NCBI RefSeq assembly: GCF_018143015.1
Contig: NC_054754.1
Span: 28,471,830-28,535,829, forward strand
Origin: Lytechinus variegatus
Taxonomy: Eukaryota; Echinodermata; Echinoidea; Temnopleuroida; Toxopneustidae
Reading direction: 5' to 3'
DNA: 64,000 bases
This document shows, in pieces, positions 1 through 13,266 of the stretch (the first letter of the stretch is position 1; every line of letters starts with the position of its first letter). A model generated the notes under the pieces. The model saw only the letters and a list, made by a program, of their open reading frames with translations. It ran no database searches and was not told the origin of the DNA. Made by a program: the position numbers and the translations under genes.

Positions 1-1330
1 AAGTTTGCTGCTATGGGCCAATGATTCCGATTATATACTATGTGAAAAGAAGGCGATAAAATATTAAGTGACTACAAACACGAATTACCGTTTGGAAGCA
101 TTAACGACTTACCTCATGGCATTAGAAAATGGTTTTTTTTTGCTTAAACATATATTTTCTTTGTTTCTTTGAAATGAATTTGCCTTCATTCGTTTTTCAT
201 CATGACATTTGAAACTGAAAGTTCAAAATGTTTAACATGACGACTGCTTACGTCGCTGAACATGCCTTTGAACGTCTGGAGATAGATTTATGAAGATTGA
301 AAACACATACACACACGGGGCAATTTGGCATGGATAGTTATATTACATTTATTTGTTGTATTCTTTTAACGGCGTTGACATAGCCCGGTTACATGGTCGT
401 AAAGTGACTGATCCCACTGTCTTGTTCATCGCCTACATACATCAGACATGTCAGGTGCCCGTTTTGTAAAACTCTTTTATAATAAAAAAAAATCTGCAAT
501 GACAAAAAGTTACGGAAGTCTTTCAATCTGATTGGCTGATAGTAATTTTGTTGTAGAAATTGTGCATATGTTATAAAAACATGTCTTTATGAAATGGGCC
601 CTGGGCTTTTGGTGATATCGCTTGTAGAAGAGATGGACAATTTAGCGAGGTAAAGGTCCTAGCCTTTCGTTGTTTGCTCCCTTTGCTTCTGCTTCGAGAA
701 ATCATAAAAAGTTTTTGAAGAGTGGAAAGTATAACACTGTGCGTTGACGATACAAAGAGCACATTGAGGCAGATGATGATTTTGTGTGTGTGTGGATATT
801 AAGTTTTCGCATTTTTGATACAGTCCCGCCTTCGTCTGTGCATTAGGTACAGTGCAACTCTACTTAGACTAATATTTTTTTTCATTTTTTTTCTTCAGAA
901 AATTGATTCAATGCCACTTCTTATTTTAAATTTAAGTGCACATAAAAAGGAAGGTTTCGAAAACACGTTCACATTAATGGGGTTTCATCCTCGATGTTAC
1001 AATCACCCATTTACTATACCATATAATAGTCGCAATCTAGAACAATGATGAATCAGTGGAAACGGACCCTTTTATGGATGACACCTCGTGTCAGCTCGTC
1101 CCTATCTCATTGTTTCTTTATAATCTTCGTTCCTTGATTTTCCTCCCGAGATTTATGACACAGAGAAAGGTCAGCGGGTCCCGATGTCGAGTTGACACTA
1201 GTCGATCCTCTACGCTCTCTGCGCTTGCGAGTCTCTGGTGTTTAAAGGACGAGTTTCCCCCTCAACAATCGGTGTCAGGTATTTGCTACAGTCACACCAA
1301 CGAAACCGACTCCAAACCGACCGATCACAT
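1..1330. other. AT-rich stretch with no recognised gene
   Basis: I see no coding region, RNA gene or clear repeat here. Short open frames are not conserved-looking and are broken by homopolymer runs. If the LHX2/9 gene extends to the left, this would be intronic or upstream DNA of that gene, but nothing in the stretch proves it. Confidence 0.4.
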
Positions 1331-1332
1331 GG

Positions 1333-1589
<257 letters not shown>

Positions 1590-1594
1590 AGGAA

Positions 1595-1870
1595 GCGTCG
1601 TGGTCTAGTGACTCTTGTCTTTCAGTCAGAGGGACGTGGGTTCAAATACCAGCCACCACCACCACTACTACAAAAATAATCGTCAATATTTTCATCACAT
1701 TGTGCTGCACTCGACCCAGGTGAGGTGAATGGGAACTCAGCAGGATGAATTCCTTCATGGACCTACTACAAGAAGTAGGTCCATGATTCCTTGATCGCAC
1801 CGAGCACTGCAGGCAGCTCGAGCTGAAGTCGGGTAATAATAATAGTGCGCATCGGAATAGATTAGTTCGA
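1595..1870 (+). mobile_element. tRNA-derived SINE, family A (with nested 30-bp palindrome)
   Basis: The left end has an A-box-like TGGTCTAGTG and a B-box-like GTGGGTTCAAATACC, as expected of a tRNA-derived pol III promoter. The body contains the core shared by all family-A copies in this window (CACTCGACCCAGGTGAGG) and ends in GTCGGGTAATAATAATAG. The core is interrupted at 1756-1785 by a short palindrome with a direct repeat on each side. Confidence 0.85.
1756..1785. mobile_element. 30-bp palindrome flanked by 7-bp direct repeats
   Basis: The insert begins CATGGACCTACT and ends in the inverse, AGTAGGTCCATG, with a 6-base centre. It is flanked on both sides by ATTCCTT (1749-1755 and 1786-1792). 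Removing the insert and one ATTCCTT restores a SINE core like the other copies, which supports a real insertion event. A second copy with its own 7-bp repeats lies at 2609-2636. Confidence 0.75.
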
Positions 1871-1889
1871 GATAGGTGGCGCTATATGA

Positions 1890-2300
1890 CATCATCATCA
1901 TCATCATCATCCCCTTGTATTAAATAGTCGTCAATATTTTCAACATCATCGGCCACCATAACTGCTTTAAGCACCATCATCAGCATGACGATAATCAGAT
2001 AATCATCACTACAACTACCGACGCCGACTGTTACCACCATCACCATCACCACTACTAAATCATCATCATCATCATCATCATCGTCATGATCATCATTATT
2101 CATCTCCTTCACCATCATCATCACCATCATCATCAACATCATCCTCCTCCTCCTCCTCATCATCATTATTCATCTCCTTCACCTTCATCATCATCATCCT
2201 CATCATTATTCATCTCCTTCACCATCATCATAATCATCATCATCATCGTCGTCGTCGTCGTTATCATCATCATCATCATCACCTTATCATCATAATTATC
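1890..2300. repeat. Imperfect CAT/TCC/TCG trinucleotide cluster
   Basis: Interspersed runs of CAT, CTC and GTC triplets with a motif around TTATTCATCTCCTTCACC repeated three times between 2095 and 2225. Low-complexity DNA; open frames here encode only poly-Ser, poly-His or poly-Asp and are not genes. Confidence 0.9.
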
Positions 2301-2608
2301 ACCCGCATCACACCATCTCATAACCCATTTCCATCGAAAACTTTCAAACGTTCTCGAATGTGCAATTTCGTTCTCGGACATGCGAATTATACCTTTAACT
2401 CCGAAGTACCACTCCGAGTGTTTCAGTCTGCCGACCGCAGCAACAATAATAAATTCATTTGAGATTTATGAAGCCATTTGCTATTCAGTGTCGTCAAAAC
2501 GGGCATAAGGTGCCGAGAAAGAATAACTTTGGCTTCAATTTTAAGCACAAATCATAACGCATACAGGACCGTTCCTCTGGTCCTCGTCGTCATTTCGTTA
2601 CGTCATTC

Positions 2609-2636
2609 CATGGACCTACTAGCAAATAGGTCCATG
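2609..2636. mobile_element. 28-bp palindrome flanked by 7-bp direct repeats
   Basis: Starts CATGGACCTACT and ends ATAGGTCCATG; the same terminal sequence as the insert at 1756-1785. Flanked by GTCATTC at 2602-2608 and again at 2637-2643. Host sequence differs from the first site, so the palindrome and not the surroundings is the shared unit. Confidence 0.7.
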
Positions 2637-2794
2637 GTCATTCTATCCCAAAGATTGTATGGGAAGAAATTAGTTCTCCTTGGTTCATAATAATATTATA
2701 TATTGTCAGTGTTTTGAAGGTTTTACAAACGGCTCAAATTTTCATTATATTATAATGTGCCTTTTTCGAAATAATTTTAGGTTGAATAAAATAA

Positions 2795-2945
2795 TATAGG
2801 ATTTTATACAGCGCACATATCCACCGGCACCTTCTTAGGTGATCAAGGCGCTAAGCTAGAGTCTACTGATTCTGGTGCTCACAGCTTTTTAGGAATTAAT
2901 TCCTAACGGTACCCATTTAACCCCTCCACCGGGCTAGGTTTTATA
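2795..2945 (-). mobile_element. SINE, family B, partial
   Basis: Shares GCGCACATATCCACC, the AGGTG-TCAAGGCGCT block, the CACAGCTT block and CCTAACGGTACCCATTTA with the better preserved copy at 59020-59230. It lacks the tRNA-like end, so it is truncated or diverged. Confidence 0.7.
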
Positions 2946-5519
2946 GGAAGAAAGATTATATGATCACTGTGATTATTATGGCCATTATGAAAACAGATTT
3001 TCAGAATTTATCTGCCTTCTTATTTTGACAGTTTTGAATATATAGTAGAGAATGTATTTTATATGACAAAATGTGAGCAAAAATGTTTTTTTGGAACCAT
3101 TCTGTTATATCTTTAGCACCATGCAGGTAACTCACCTACGGTTAAGTTCAGAAATCTCATCGGTTATACCACTTTGGCCCTCTTTCCCCTCTCTTGCACC
3201 CCTCCACCAGTGTCAACACACCCCTGACACCACGCCCAAGGCACCTTTGGTACCCCGCCGGTCTACCCAGTATGAATCAAGTGGTATAACACACAGCTCG
3301 GAGAGTGGAAATGCAACATGAATTAATATCTCCATAGTTTCTGTTGATTCATCTGGAGGTTTTATTTATGCGCGACCCCCATTTTTGCCACAAGCCCCCC
3401 TTCATCCCTCCACTCCAGTGCTCCTTTTGTATTACCCCTGGAATCCTTTACCCCCATCAACCCGCATTCAAGTGGATAGGGGTATGCGGAGCTCCTACGA
3501 TGTTTTGCGCCTCCTTCTTCAAGTTTTAGATATACAGAGCTCTCAGTGTTCCTTTTGTATCACCCCTCGAATTATTTCCTTCAACACCCTCTTCTTGTGG
3601 ATGGGGAAGGGGGGGGGGGGGCGGGCTCCTATGATACCCCTCCCTCTTCAAGATTAAAGATTGAGAAATTTCGAGAGATATACTCATAATTTTATTTTTG
3701 CTTACATGTATGATGATTTTTGTTGTAATCTTGATTCTGTTTTCATCAGGCCATTGCTGAAAAACAATTTATTGCAGATCTTTTGTACCTGAATAAATGA
3801 ATAAATAAATATAGTAAGATATATGTTTAGCGATGGTTCCTTACTCCGTTGGGTTCTGAACTAAGTCTATGCGCTGCTGCCTTCGTCGTAACTTAAGTTA
3901 TCAGTCTAGTTGCGGACTGTTGTTTTAATATGTTTCTTTTTGTTATAATGCGATATATTCAACTTAGTATGACGTTTAAAGAGAAATACCGGTAGTTGCA
4001 GTAAACACTGATTTCATGAGAAAGTCTGTAAAACCAGGCTTAATTGTCAGAATATTATCGAGGATCTAGATCTGGTACAGTTACATAAACTGAACTTTGT
4101 GAAATCTTGAAATCTACGCTGAAAAATGTTCACACTGAAGATCACCAACACAGATAGGCACACGTGGGACAGTGTATTAATATTGCTAGAATAAAGACCC
4201 GACGGAAGTGACCGAATCCGCGCTTATTTTGCTTATTTCTCAGCAATTACACAATTTCTTCCAGAATCCTTTGGCACATATTTTTTATTCATACAAACAG
4301 ACACTTGGGTGGTCATTTTATTAGATTCTGTAAAAATTCACTTTGAGATCGTTACCAAAACTGGAATTTATCTTTAAGACATCGGACGACGTCTCTGATC
4401 GCTTTACTGATAGGCCTATATACCCCGGTCATCGGATCCCCCCTTGCAGGCAGACATTGTATATACTTTCTCCACTCCCAAGGGAGCATTGTAGAAATTT
4501 GCTATTATTTCTAGTGTGGACAATTGACTACATGAGTCACGCCGTGCACCGGTCGAACATTAAAGAGTCTAGAACAAGACTATTTTAATATAGGAACCTT
4601 ATTTTAAGGGAGATGATGCCTTAAGTTTTCTTATTTTGATTTTTATGACTTAACTTCTAAGACTGCACATATATAAATCATCGAACGGATAACGATATCA
4701 CGATATGAACGTATGAAGGATTGTTACATAACATATTTTTTTCTAACTACAGCTGGCTGTTAACTTTATTCCAGTTTAGTTGAAAATAATATGAGTGATG
4801 AATTTAAATCGAATTGACATGAACTTAGAGAAATAAGTATTCTTCATAAATCAATAAAGCCAATTCCGTTTTAGAATTAGCAAGGTCAGTTTGATCGGAA
4901 ATGAAAAAAATAAATATTACGACAATTGTCTTCCTATTCAGAGTTTTTTTTCTTTTATTGCTAACACGTGTTTTGTTCGCTGTCATTGTGGAAGTAGTCC
5001 TAAGTCTATGACTCCATAAAAAATGGGAGGAAAGAATAAAATGAGAAAGAAAAACGAAAAGGAAATGAAAGCCTTCAGCTAATATTTTGACTCCAGAAAG
5101 TCGCCTGAGGAATATACGCATATCCTACCTACCAGACTTTTCAGAGTCTTGGTTGGTATGATTTTTTTTTGGTGATCGAGGGCGGTTTGAAAGGTAGAGG
5201 CTGCCAACGGTCGACAACCTACCGCGATCTCAGCTTGACTCCACGGCCAGCCACCGGCCTGACTCATAGCGGAGACCTTGTAGCTGTCCGCTTGAATCGA
5301 GCGAGTTTTACCCACTCCGTCGTGCCTGATTCTTGGGGTGTATTTCTCAATATTTTCCCCCTCTGTTTCCCCCTTTGCGTCTCTGATTTTACTCTAGGGG
5401 CTCGGATTGCACATGGAAGGTTTTGGTTTGTGCAAAAATGGCAAAAACAATAGTTGTCTAGCCTTGAGATGACTTGGGGTGTACCCCCACTGCGTGTGGA
5501 AACATTGGAATATGGATAC
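2946..5519. other. Gene-free stretch with minor repeats
   Basis: No gene recognised. 3390-3640 holds two diverged copies of a block containing TGCTCCTTTTGTATTACCCC. 4070-4190 is the reverse complement of a unit that is tandemly duplicated at 33955-34320 (shared block containing TGTGTTGGTGA and GATTTCA-GATTTCACA). Nothing else is interpretable. Confidence 0.5.
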
Positions 5520-5534
5520 CCCCCGAAAAAAGGG

Positions 5535-5568
5535 AAGGGGGGGGGGTTATATATATATATATATATAT
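5535..5568. repeat. G-run followed by (TA)n
   Basis: A G-rich run (AAGGGGGGGGGG) passes directly into about ten TA dinucleotides. Simple sequence. Confidence 0.9.
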
Positions 5569-7450
5569 TCAGACTTACATGAAGATAAAAAACTTGAATT
5601 TCCGAAATTTTTGTTCTATCCCTTTCATTTCCTTCTATTCTCTTTAGAAATGCGCGTGCACAGTTTTTATTATTTTTAAAACATTTTTTTACATTAACTC
5701 AATAGGGTTTACATGGTCTAGAGGCTTAGGTCTGCATATGAATTACAATTCTAGATAGGCCTATATGTAAATGAAGTTTATGGATCAAACACTATAGATA
5801 AAACATATTCAGGAAATTAATGGGATTGCATTAATACAATATGTAAATCACATTTCAGAACACCCCTCTATCACACACAACCTATTTCTCCCACATCCAC
5901 ACACACTGTCCTTCATTGATAAACGTCAATATTTTCAGAATTCTTTGACTAAATTCTTAACTTTCGGGATAATTTGCTTGAACTTTATTCTCTTCCTTCC
6001 CACCTTCGAAATTAGGTATCATTTGACTTCGTAAGACAACTCAGATGGAGGAATATAGTCGAACCATTCGACTGAAGAAAGCAAGGGGAATAAACCCTTG
6101 GAACAAGGACGCTTGTGTAAAAGTAGACAAATTAAACCACTGAAAATCCTTCAAAAAGGACAAAGAAACCCTTGAATATCCTTGAAAGAAACCCTTTAAA
6201 ATGGAGAATGAACTCACTGAAATCAGTTAAATTCATATAGGAGAGAAAAATCAAAGAAACAGACCAATAAAAGCTTCATGAATAATAAGAAAGCCATGAG
6301 CATTTGAATATGGTAATGCTATTTGAATCCTCCCATCGTCAAGATTTGCGATGTCACACATTTCATGTACAACTTTCAGATTACTTAAGTTATTTTATTT
6401 ATTATTTTTTATCTAGTTCTATCGTTAGATCAGGTTTACTAATTTTATGAGAAGACATGTAATGAAGGTTTCACAACATTATATCATGGATAAACTGTTT
6501 GTCCTATCATAAGAATGAGCCAAAAAGGTGTTTTGGGGGTATAATTGTTCAAAGGGAGAGTTACAATTATATGCGACAGCATCAGTGATCTTGGTCGCAT
6601 TGTCAGTGGGAAGATTCCCAAAGTATTAGTGTTTTCAGCATTCAATTTCTTATTTTCTGTTGTCCAATTGGACTCAAACTTTGGATGATTTTTTCTGCTT
6701 TTTTCTTCTTTATGTTAAAATAAGACATTGATTATTTATCTCTAAGATTATTATACTTGGCTTTCGATATAATCTTTTCTTAAATAAAAATGCAACTTTC
6801 TTGAATAATTCATATGAATTCGAACTCATATTTTTTTAATTTCTTCAAATCAATACCAAAATTATGTAAGACATTGTAGAGATATTATGACTCGTACTAT
6901 ATTCTCTAAGGTAAATACTTTTTTTTATAGTTTTATTCTAAACATCTAAAGAGAAATATATTCACCTGAATACATTTTCATAATTGTTATACAGTATGAC
7001 TTTATGCATTGATTTTATGCATTTTCGACAATCAAACTTTCATCTTCCTTTAATGAACAGATAAAAATTTACATGAGTTCTTCCTGCTTTAATCCTTGCT
7101 CATATTTTTACTTCCTAAAAAAACCCTCTATGTTCTTAAGCCAAGCGTATCTAAGACACCCTCTTACGCGTTGATTTATACCGACATTATCGCCATATAT
7201 TCTACCTCTCCAATAAACTTTTCAAACACTAAAACTTCTGGACTGGCCCTTATTCAACCTCTTTCCCACTCTTCCTTCCTCTCTCTATCTCCTTCACTCT
7301 CTCTCTTCCATCTCGATGTTGAGACGGGTATGGAAAAGGCTCCTTGTTTGTTTTACTCGCCGAAAAGGAACGCGTGCCAGTGCACCATCAATCTGGATTT
7401 TATCTTATATGATGTCTGGAAGACAAAAGTAGAAGAGGAGGGGTATTGGG
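5569..7450. other. Gene-free stretch with a diverged foldback element relative
   Basis: 6050-6700 contains blocks (AGAGAAAAATCAAAGAAACAG and GCGATGTCACACATTT) shared with the foldback elements at 54530-55130 and 60530-60900, so it looks like an old copy of that family. No coding signal was recognised. Confidence 0.45.
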
Positions 7451-7452
7451 GC

Positions 7453-8035
7453 AGGGGCGTAGCCTGGGTTAGAGAAAATTTAAGGGGGGGGGGGGGGGGG
7501 TGTCACCAAAAAGGTAATGGATTGTATGGATATTATCTCTAGTAAAGGGCAATATCTGAACATATAGCTCTATGATCTGAAGGAGAAATAGAAGATGCTG
7601 AGTGAAAGGGTTTATTGCCTCAAGGACAAGGCAATGTAACTGGTTGCCAGGTTTAAGTCAAGTGTAACGTGTATGTGAGGGGGGAGGGGTGTTGGAATTG
7701 TGAAATTTATGAAAGGGGCACTTTGCCATTAAATGTGAAGGGACATGAAATAAATGTAGTATTTGTCTATCACTCTCCGTCCACCTCTTAAAAAAAATTT
7801 CCTCCGTAAATTTATTTCCTTTTCGGTTAGGCCCTATGAGGGACAGGGAAAGAAGCGGTTGTTTTATGTAGACTGGATTAAGAATGAATGTTACAAACTA
7901 ATATTAAAATGCGTGCCGCCCCCCTCCCCCTCGTAACCTTCATTCCCACTTTTTTTTGGTTACAATTAGGCCTATAAATTTGTCCCCTTCTGAAAGGGAG
8001 TTTCACGTCCAGGGCCCCTCCTTTCGCTACGCCTC
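7453..8035. mobile_element. Diverged hAT-like inverted-repeat element
   Basis: Left end AGGGGCGTAGCCTGG, right end the inverse GCTACGCCTCTT, with an internal run of G next to the left end. The layout resembles the better preserved 56804-58439 element, but no intact 8-bp target duplication is visible, so the ends have decayed. Confidence 0.55.
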
Positions 8036-8664
8036 TTGGGTCCGAGTATTGATGATTTAAAAACAAACCGATTGAAGTACGTTTACCTTAGCTGGGATGA
8101 GGAGAAGGAGGAGGAGACGGAGGAAAAACAAAAGTAAACTGGAGAAAGAATTTATGCGAAGTCCCTCTCCCCATCTCTGGACGAAAGTTCGTACATACGA
8201 TGTGAAAAGAAGTGTTCCTTTTCAAGGCATCGCAATGTGTTTGTATATATCGTACATATTTATTATATTTTTCTGAAATGTGAGTGGTTCGTGCTTGTGG
8301 GTAAGATTGCCTCACGGGTAACACTTTTCGTTTACATTTTCCTTGATGGAGAAATGCTTCATCACGATACTTTCCACAAATCTCTATACACTGAATCATC
8401 TACATGATCTATGTGGCAGCATGTTTTGTAATTTTAATACAGTAATATCAAATGATTTATTAATATCGTCATGAAAAATAGTATAGTAAATCATATAAGC
8501 CTATATGTGATTTATATATCTACAGATTTTTTTGAAAAGATCAGGCAGGCTAAAGACGAAGCATTCTTTAGTGTTCCTCGTTTTCCCGAGGCTACGCTCA
8601 GAAATATATTCAATCCATTTATATATCCATTTTCTATTTTTTTTTCTCGAATTTTGATAATAGT

Positions 8665-8870
8665 TTGATTTAGAAAGCGCTTTGTGCCAGGGGTTAAGCG
8701 CAACTCTCATGACTATCGTCACCCCAGCTTCAGCTTGAGCTGCTGCTTCGTCAGCAGCGCCCATGCAGTGCATTCAAGAAATTAGTCCTGCATGTACCCA
8801 TTCGCCTCACCTGGGTAGAGTGCAGCACAATGTGGGTAGGTTTATTGCTGAAATAAAACACGGATTGTGT
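8665..8870 (-). mobile_element. SINE, family A, tail-side fragment
   Basis: Contains AAAGCGCTTTG, the TCAAGAAATTAGTCCTGC block and CACCTGGGTAGAGTGCAGCA in the orientation that is the reverse of the copy at 1595. The tRNA-like head is absent. Confidence 0.8.
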
Positions 8871-11520
8871 CACTAGCAGTTACAGTACAAAATACATTTG
8901 TTCTCATTGTTAGTATGCTATTTTGAATAAAATAAATACTTTGCCTGCCAAAGAACCGAGTCCAAATTATTCGTTGAATCTAAATTCTCACAATATTGAA
9001 GGTTGATATTTTACTATTGAAAGAGGAGTTCAGTAAGCAGATAGAAGTTGTCTTTGCGAGAGCGAAGCTTGGGCGGTATTCCGTATTCCCGCCGGAAACA
9101 TTGAAAACTCAAACCCCCTGTTTTCCGTCAAATAAAACCTCCCGATGCGTTATGATGCCATAAATCAATATGCAATTAGGACGAGTTCATTTTTCTCTGC
9201 GGGTGGCCCAGCGGTTACACCGGCAAGAGTTTCTAACATCGGAGCATAATGCTCCTGGAAATTGCTCACATTAATAATCAACAATGAAAATTAAATTTTG
9301 ACAATCATTTTTCAACAGTGTAGTAATTAAACAAGTTATCGGTAGGATACAGCATTAGCAACGCAGACAAGAATATTAAAGTTTATCTTTAACACAGTGG
9401 ATATTTAGACATTTAACTTGGCATTTTCAACCGGAAGGATGATCGGAATATTCTAACATTTGTCAAAATTAAAAGTTTTTATAGACTGGTTATTATGACA
9501 AAAAAAATGTAATGATACAAGTGACGTAGAATAGTAGGCCAGTATCTGGATACAGTATACAGATCAGAACTTAATATTTCTTGTCGGAAATTGTGAGGTA
9601 TTTCACATTGTATATTTCGAGATTACAGTCATGATATAATAATTGAAATAATTATGAAATAGGAAGTAAATCGGAAAGAAAAAATGGGATGAGGATTAGA
9701 GGCTTACTATTTTCATTTTGTCAACTGTATGCTCAACGGCTTGGCATGAAAACCCCTTGTCGAGAATGGTAAATGTGGTGGGCGCCCCCTACTGGTTGAG
9801 GTTTACATGGTTTAATATCTGTTCTTGAATCTGTTGCTCAACTCCATTCTATGTCTCCGTCGACATACTTCGTTATTGTTTCGAAATATTTTATGAGGAT
9901 GTTCGAGAGATTTTTTTTTGGTTCTGGAGAAAGGTGAAGTTCTGGATAATGTATTTAATTCTCGTATTGGTGGACAGGGGACTCAATTTGTGAGAAGTCG
10001 AGAGAGGAAGGGTCATTGGGCTTGGGAGAAAACCACGAAACAGTACATTCAGTAGAAGCTATCACTGCGAACTTACAATCGAATGAATGAAACAAGTACG
10101 AACAACTCTGTTATATGCATATGTGACATTTCAATGCCTATCGTTTGAAATATAGGCCTAATTAATTCGTTATCAACATAATGTCACATGTATGTTTTAC
10201 ACAATATTTCGTTTAACTTTAAAGTTGGTTGATTTGTGTTAAAAGGAACCGGATTTTTCCCGAAAGTGAATGATTACAATACGGAAAATTCTTTTGTTGC
10301 AATGTACCTCTCATTTTTATTTGATATCCCCACGAAAGAAAGTTATAGTACTATAAACAATGTTGAACAATTAGCTCCAATTTCGAGGAATATGTTTGAG
10401 TTCATGCAGTCCCATCGACTTTTTTTTACTGGAAGACCTTTTACTCTTTTCATCAAATATTGGTTAATGTTTTAGGTTGCACTTTTAGGCAATAAGGAGT
10501 TACTTTAAGGGACCTATGATTTGGCACCAATAGCAAGTGTTCATAATATCTGTATCTTAGAGAAGTTTGATATCCCTGCTCTCTGTTAGCAATCTATGTA
10601 ATCATAATACCAATGAAACGAAGAAATCATTCCCTGAGTGTGAGATACATATAGTTAAAAAGACAAAGCGAACAACGTTCGACTGCTTATGATACCCATC
10701 TCAGCCGCGGGCGGGCCGTAAAGTTATCCGGGTGTGGCCCTTCGCTCTTGGCTTCGATCGTCTCGATCGGGGGACTTCAAGTTCTCCGTCACGACACGTC
10801 GCCTCTAACCCTAAACCCTAGCAGGTAAAACAATCCTGGATAGGATTTCTTCAAGGGGATGCCTCCGACACGCACTTCTGGTGTGATCGGTAGAGATATG
10901 GAGATAGCTGTGTAAACATTCGGCTCAACTTATCATGCCTTCCTCAGGTGAATCCTTATACCAGAACAAATTGTCGCCCCAGCAGCACGCTTTCGAAAGT
11001 ACTTCGGGTTTTGATTCTTTATTTTCTCCAGTTCCCATCAGATCGTTCTCAACTACTGTTATACTTACGATGCCCGTGGATTTTACCTGTTATTCTTCTC
11101 CTACCTAACACTCTTTCCCTTTTCTGTCATTTTCTTACTCTTAGTATCATTCTCACACTTTCAGCCAGGCCTTTCTCATGATTCCTACGTACCGTTTGTT
11201 GGTATATTTTTCTCGAAGGCGTGAGAAAGAGAGGACATCTTGGAGAAAGGGGTTACATTGTACACTAGTTGTATTGGGTGGGAATAATTATGCGCTCAGC
11301 GTGGTACGTGGGATTTTTGTCGTACACCCCATGATGGGAGTGTTTCTAAAAATGGCCTCTGGTACGACTGGAAATGAATTTTACTTTTATATAATTATGT
11401 TGAATGAAATTTTGATATAATAAAATTAGTGTCATTGAAAGAGGCCTGCCCTACATCGTAATCATAAAACATAAAATGAGCAGAAATCGAATGTAACATT
11501 ATACTAACATAGGTGTATTC
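8871..11520. other. Gene-free stretch; possible conserved block at 9040-9270
   Basis: Mostly AT-rich unique DNA. 9040-9270 is less AT-biased, carries no recognisable repeat, and has clustered homeodomain-type motifs (see findings). 10690-10830 is a GC-rich island that includes ACCCTAAACCCTA, which resembles two telomere-like units but is too short to interpret. Confidence 0.35.
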
Positions 11521-11529
11521 ACTGGCGTA

Positions 11530-11787
11530 CAGATGGGGGTGGGACTTGGGGGCACTCGCCCCCCAAAATGTTAACGTCCAAAAAGAAAAAATTAAAAGGA
11601 AAGAAAAGGAAAGAGAGAAATGTAAAACATGATATTTTATGTATATTATGTCAAAATCTATCACAAAATTTGATTTTGGTAATAATGATGTCAAAATTTT
11701 TGCTCGCTCGCAAATTTTTATAAATTTTTCCCGACAAGCCATATCTGGCCCCCTCAATAATTTTTGTTCATCACGCCACTGTGTATA
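11530..11787. mobile_element. Diverged hAT-like foldback element
   Basis: Left end CACTGGCGTAC, right end CACGCCACTG, enclosing a G-rich/C-rich pair (TGGGGGTGGG and GCCCCCCAAAA) and GCTCGCTCGCAAATTTT. The flanks (GTGTATT and TGTATATT) only partly match, so a target duplication cannot be claimed. Confidence 0.5.
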
Positions 11788-11909
11788 TTCAAGATTCAAG
11801 ACTATATTCAGCACACCCTCCCAACAAATCAGAATCTACTTGCATAGCAATTTGCAGATGTTTGTTCGAATCGCGCAGGACGGTGTAAAAGCGTAGTATT
11901 TTTTATCTA

Positions 11910-12408
11910 AAGGGGAAGTTCACCCTGACAAAAAGTTTATTGTAAAAATAGCAGAAAAAATAATAAAAAATATTGCCGAAGGTTTGAGAAAAATTCATCA
12001 AATAATTAAAAAGTTATTAGAATTTCAATTATTTGATTTGTGGCGTCATATGCGAGCAGCATTCCTACATAGCGAATGGTAAAAAATGAATAAAAAGTCA
12101 TTTTCTTAGAAAATTAAAAATGGTATTCACTGTACCTTTTGTATATCAATAGACAAATCATTTCACACCCGATCATGAATAGAAACAAAATTTAAGTCAT
12201 CAGGAACCATACAAAATTAGAAATTCATGCATTTTATATTACATAACACATGGGGCAGATGCTCGTTTATGACGTCACAAATCCAAAACTTTGAATTCTA
12301 ATAACTTTCTTACTCTTTAACGGATTTTCCTCAAACCTTCACCAATATTTTTTACTATTTTTTCTGCTTATTTTACAACAAAGTTTTCTTCAGGGTGAAC
12401 TTCCCCTT
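11910..12408. mobile_element. Foldback MITE with TA target duplication
   Basis: Ends AAGGGGAAGTTCACCCTGA and the inverse TCAGGGTGAACTTCCCCTT, each flanked by TA. Subterminal sequences are also inverted (TTTGAGAAAAATTCA versus GATTTTCCTCAAACC). No coding capacity. TA duplication and size suggest a Tc1/mariner-type non-autonomous element. Confidence 0.8.
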
Positions 12409-12628
12409 TAACTTCGAAGGTACTTGGCTACGTAAAATTGGTCTTGGGTTCTTGCATGTCTTGGGCACAGACGATGTACATGATGTAACGAAGAGATTTA
12501 TTGATAGCCTATCAATCGTGTATACTGTGATAAAGGTGTCGAAGAAGAATACAGGTTGATTGTTATTATTGTTGGGTGAAAACGAGGAACACTTTTTTAA
12601 AGAGGGAGAATCTGTTATTTACAGGTTT

Positions 12629-12685
12629 CGGTGTGTGTGTGTGTGTGTGTGAAAGAAAGCGAGAGAAAGAGAGAGAAAAAGACAA
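12629..12685. repeat. (GT)n followed by (GA)n
   Basis: About ten GT units run into a purine-rich GAGA tract. Simple sequence. Confidence 0.9.
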
Positions 12686-13266
12686 AGTGACAGAGAGCAA
12701 GATTATAAAATTGTCAGAGGAAGAAAGAAATTATGGAAAAGAATAGGCCCGAGGGGACAGTCCACAATCTGTCGCCGAGATCTGACAAAAGTTCAAGGGT
12801 CATCAAGGTCAGATGGTCAAGTAGACAGGGTCGTTCTGCTACGACACGCTTCAAGGTCAATGACCTTTCAATTATCAATACGTCATCACAGTCCCTCCCT
12901 CACGTCCAAATCCCACTGCCTAGTTTATTCGGATTACAACCAGGTTACACGACACATGATGTACAATAGTTTGATATTTTAAGTCAATGACACTGTTGTC
13001 AGCGTGGTGATTTGAATTTTCGATGAGCGAATTTAATGTATTGTAGATGAAGTTGAACGAGAATCATAACAGGAACTAATATTGGATGGAGAGACAATCT
13101 GGGATATGTGAGAAAGATTAAGAAAAAATAGTTTCACAAAACTTCAGTGCTAATGTCTGAATGTAGAACTGGAAAATCCGAGAAGGCGAATGGGGGGGGG
13201 ATAGAAAGTGTAACATCTTACACCATTTTCTGTGACATGCGTCAGAAATATCGGATGTAACATATA

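Noticed and set aside
10795..10815. Interstitial telomere repeat
   Set aside because: Only about two imperfect CCCTAA units; too short.
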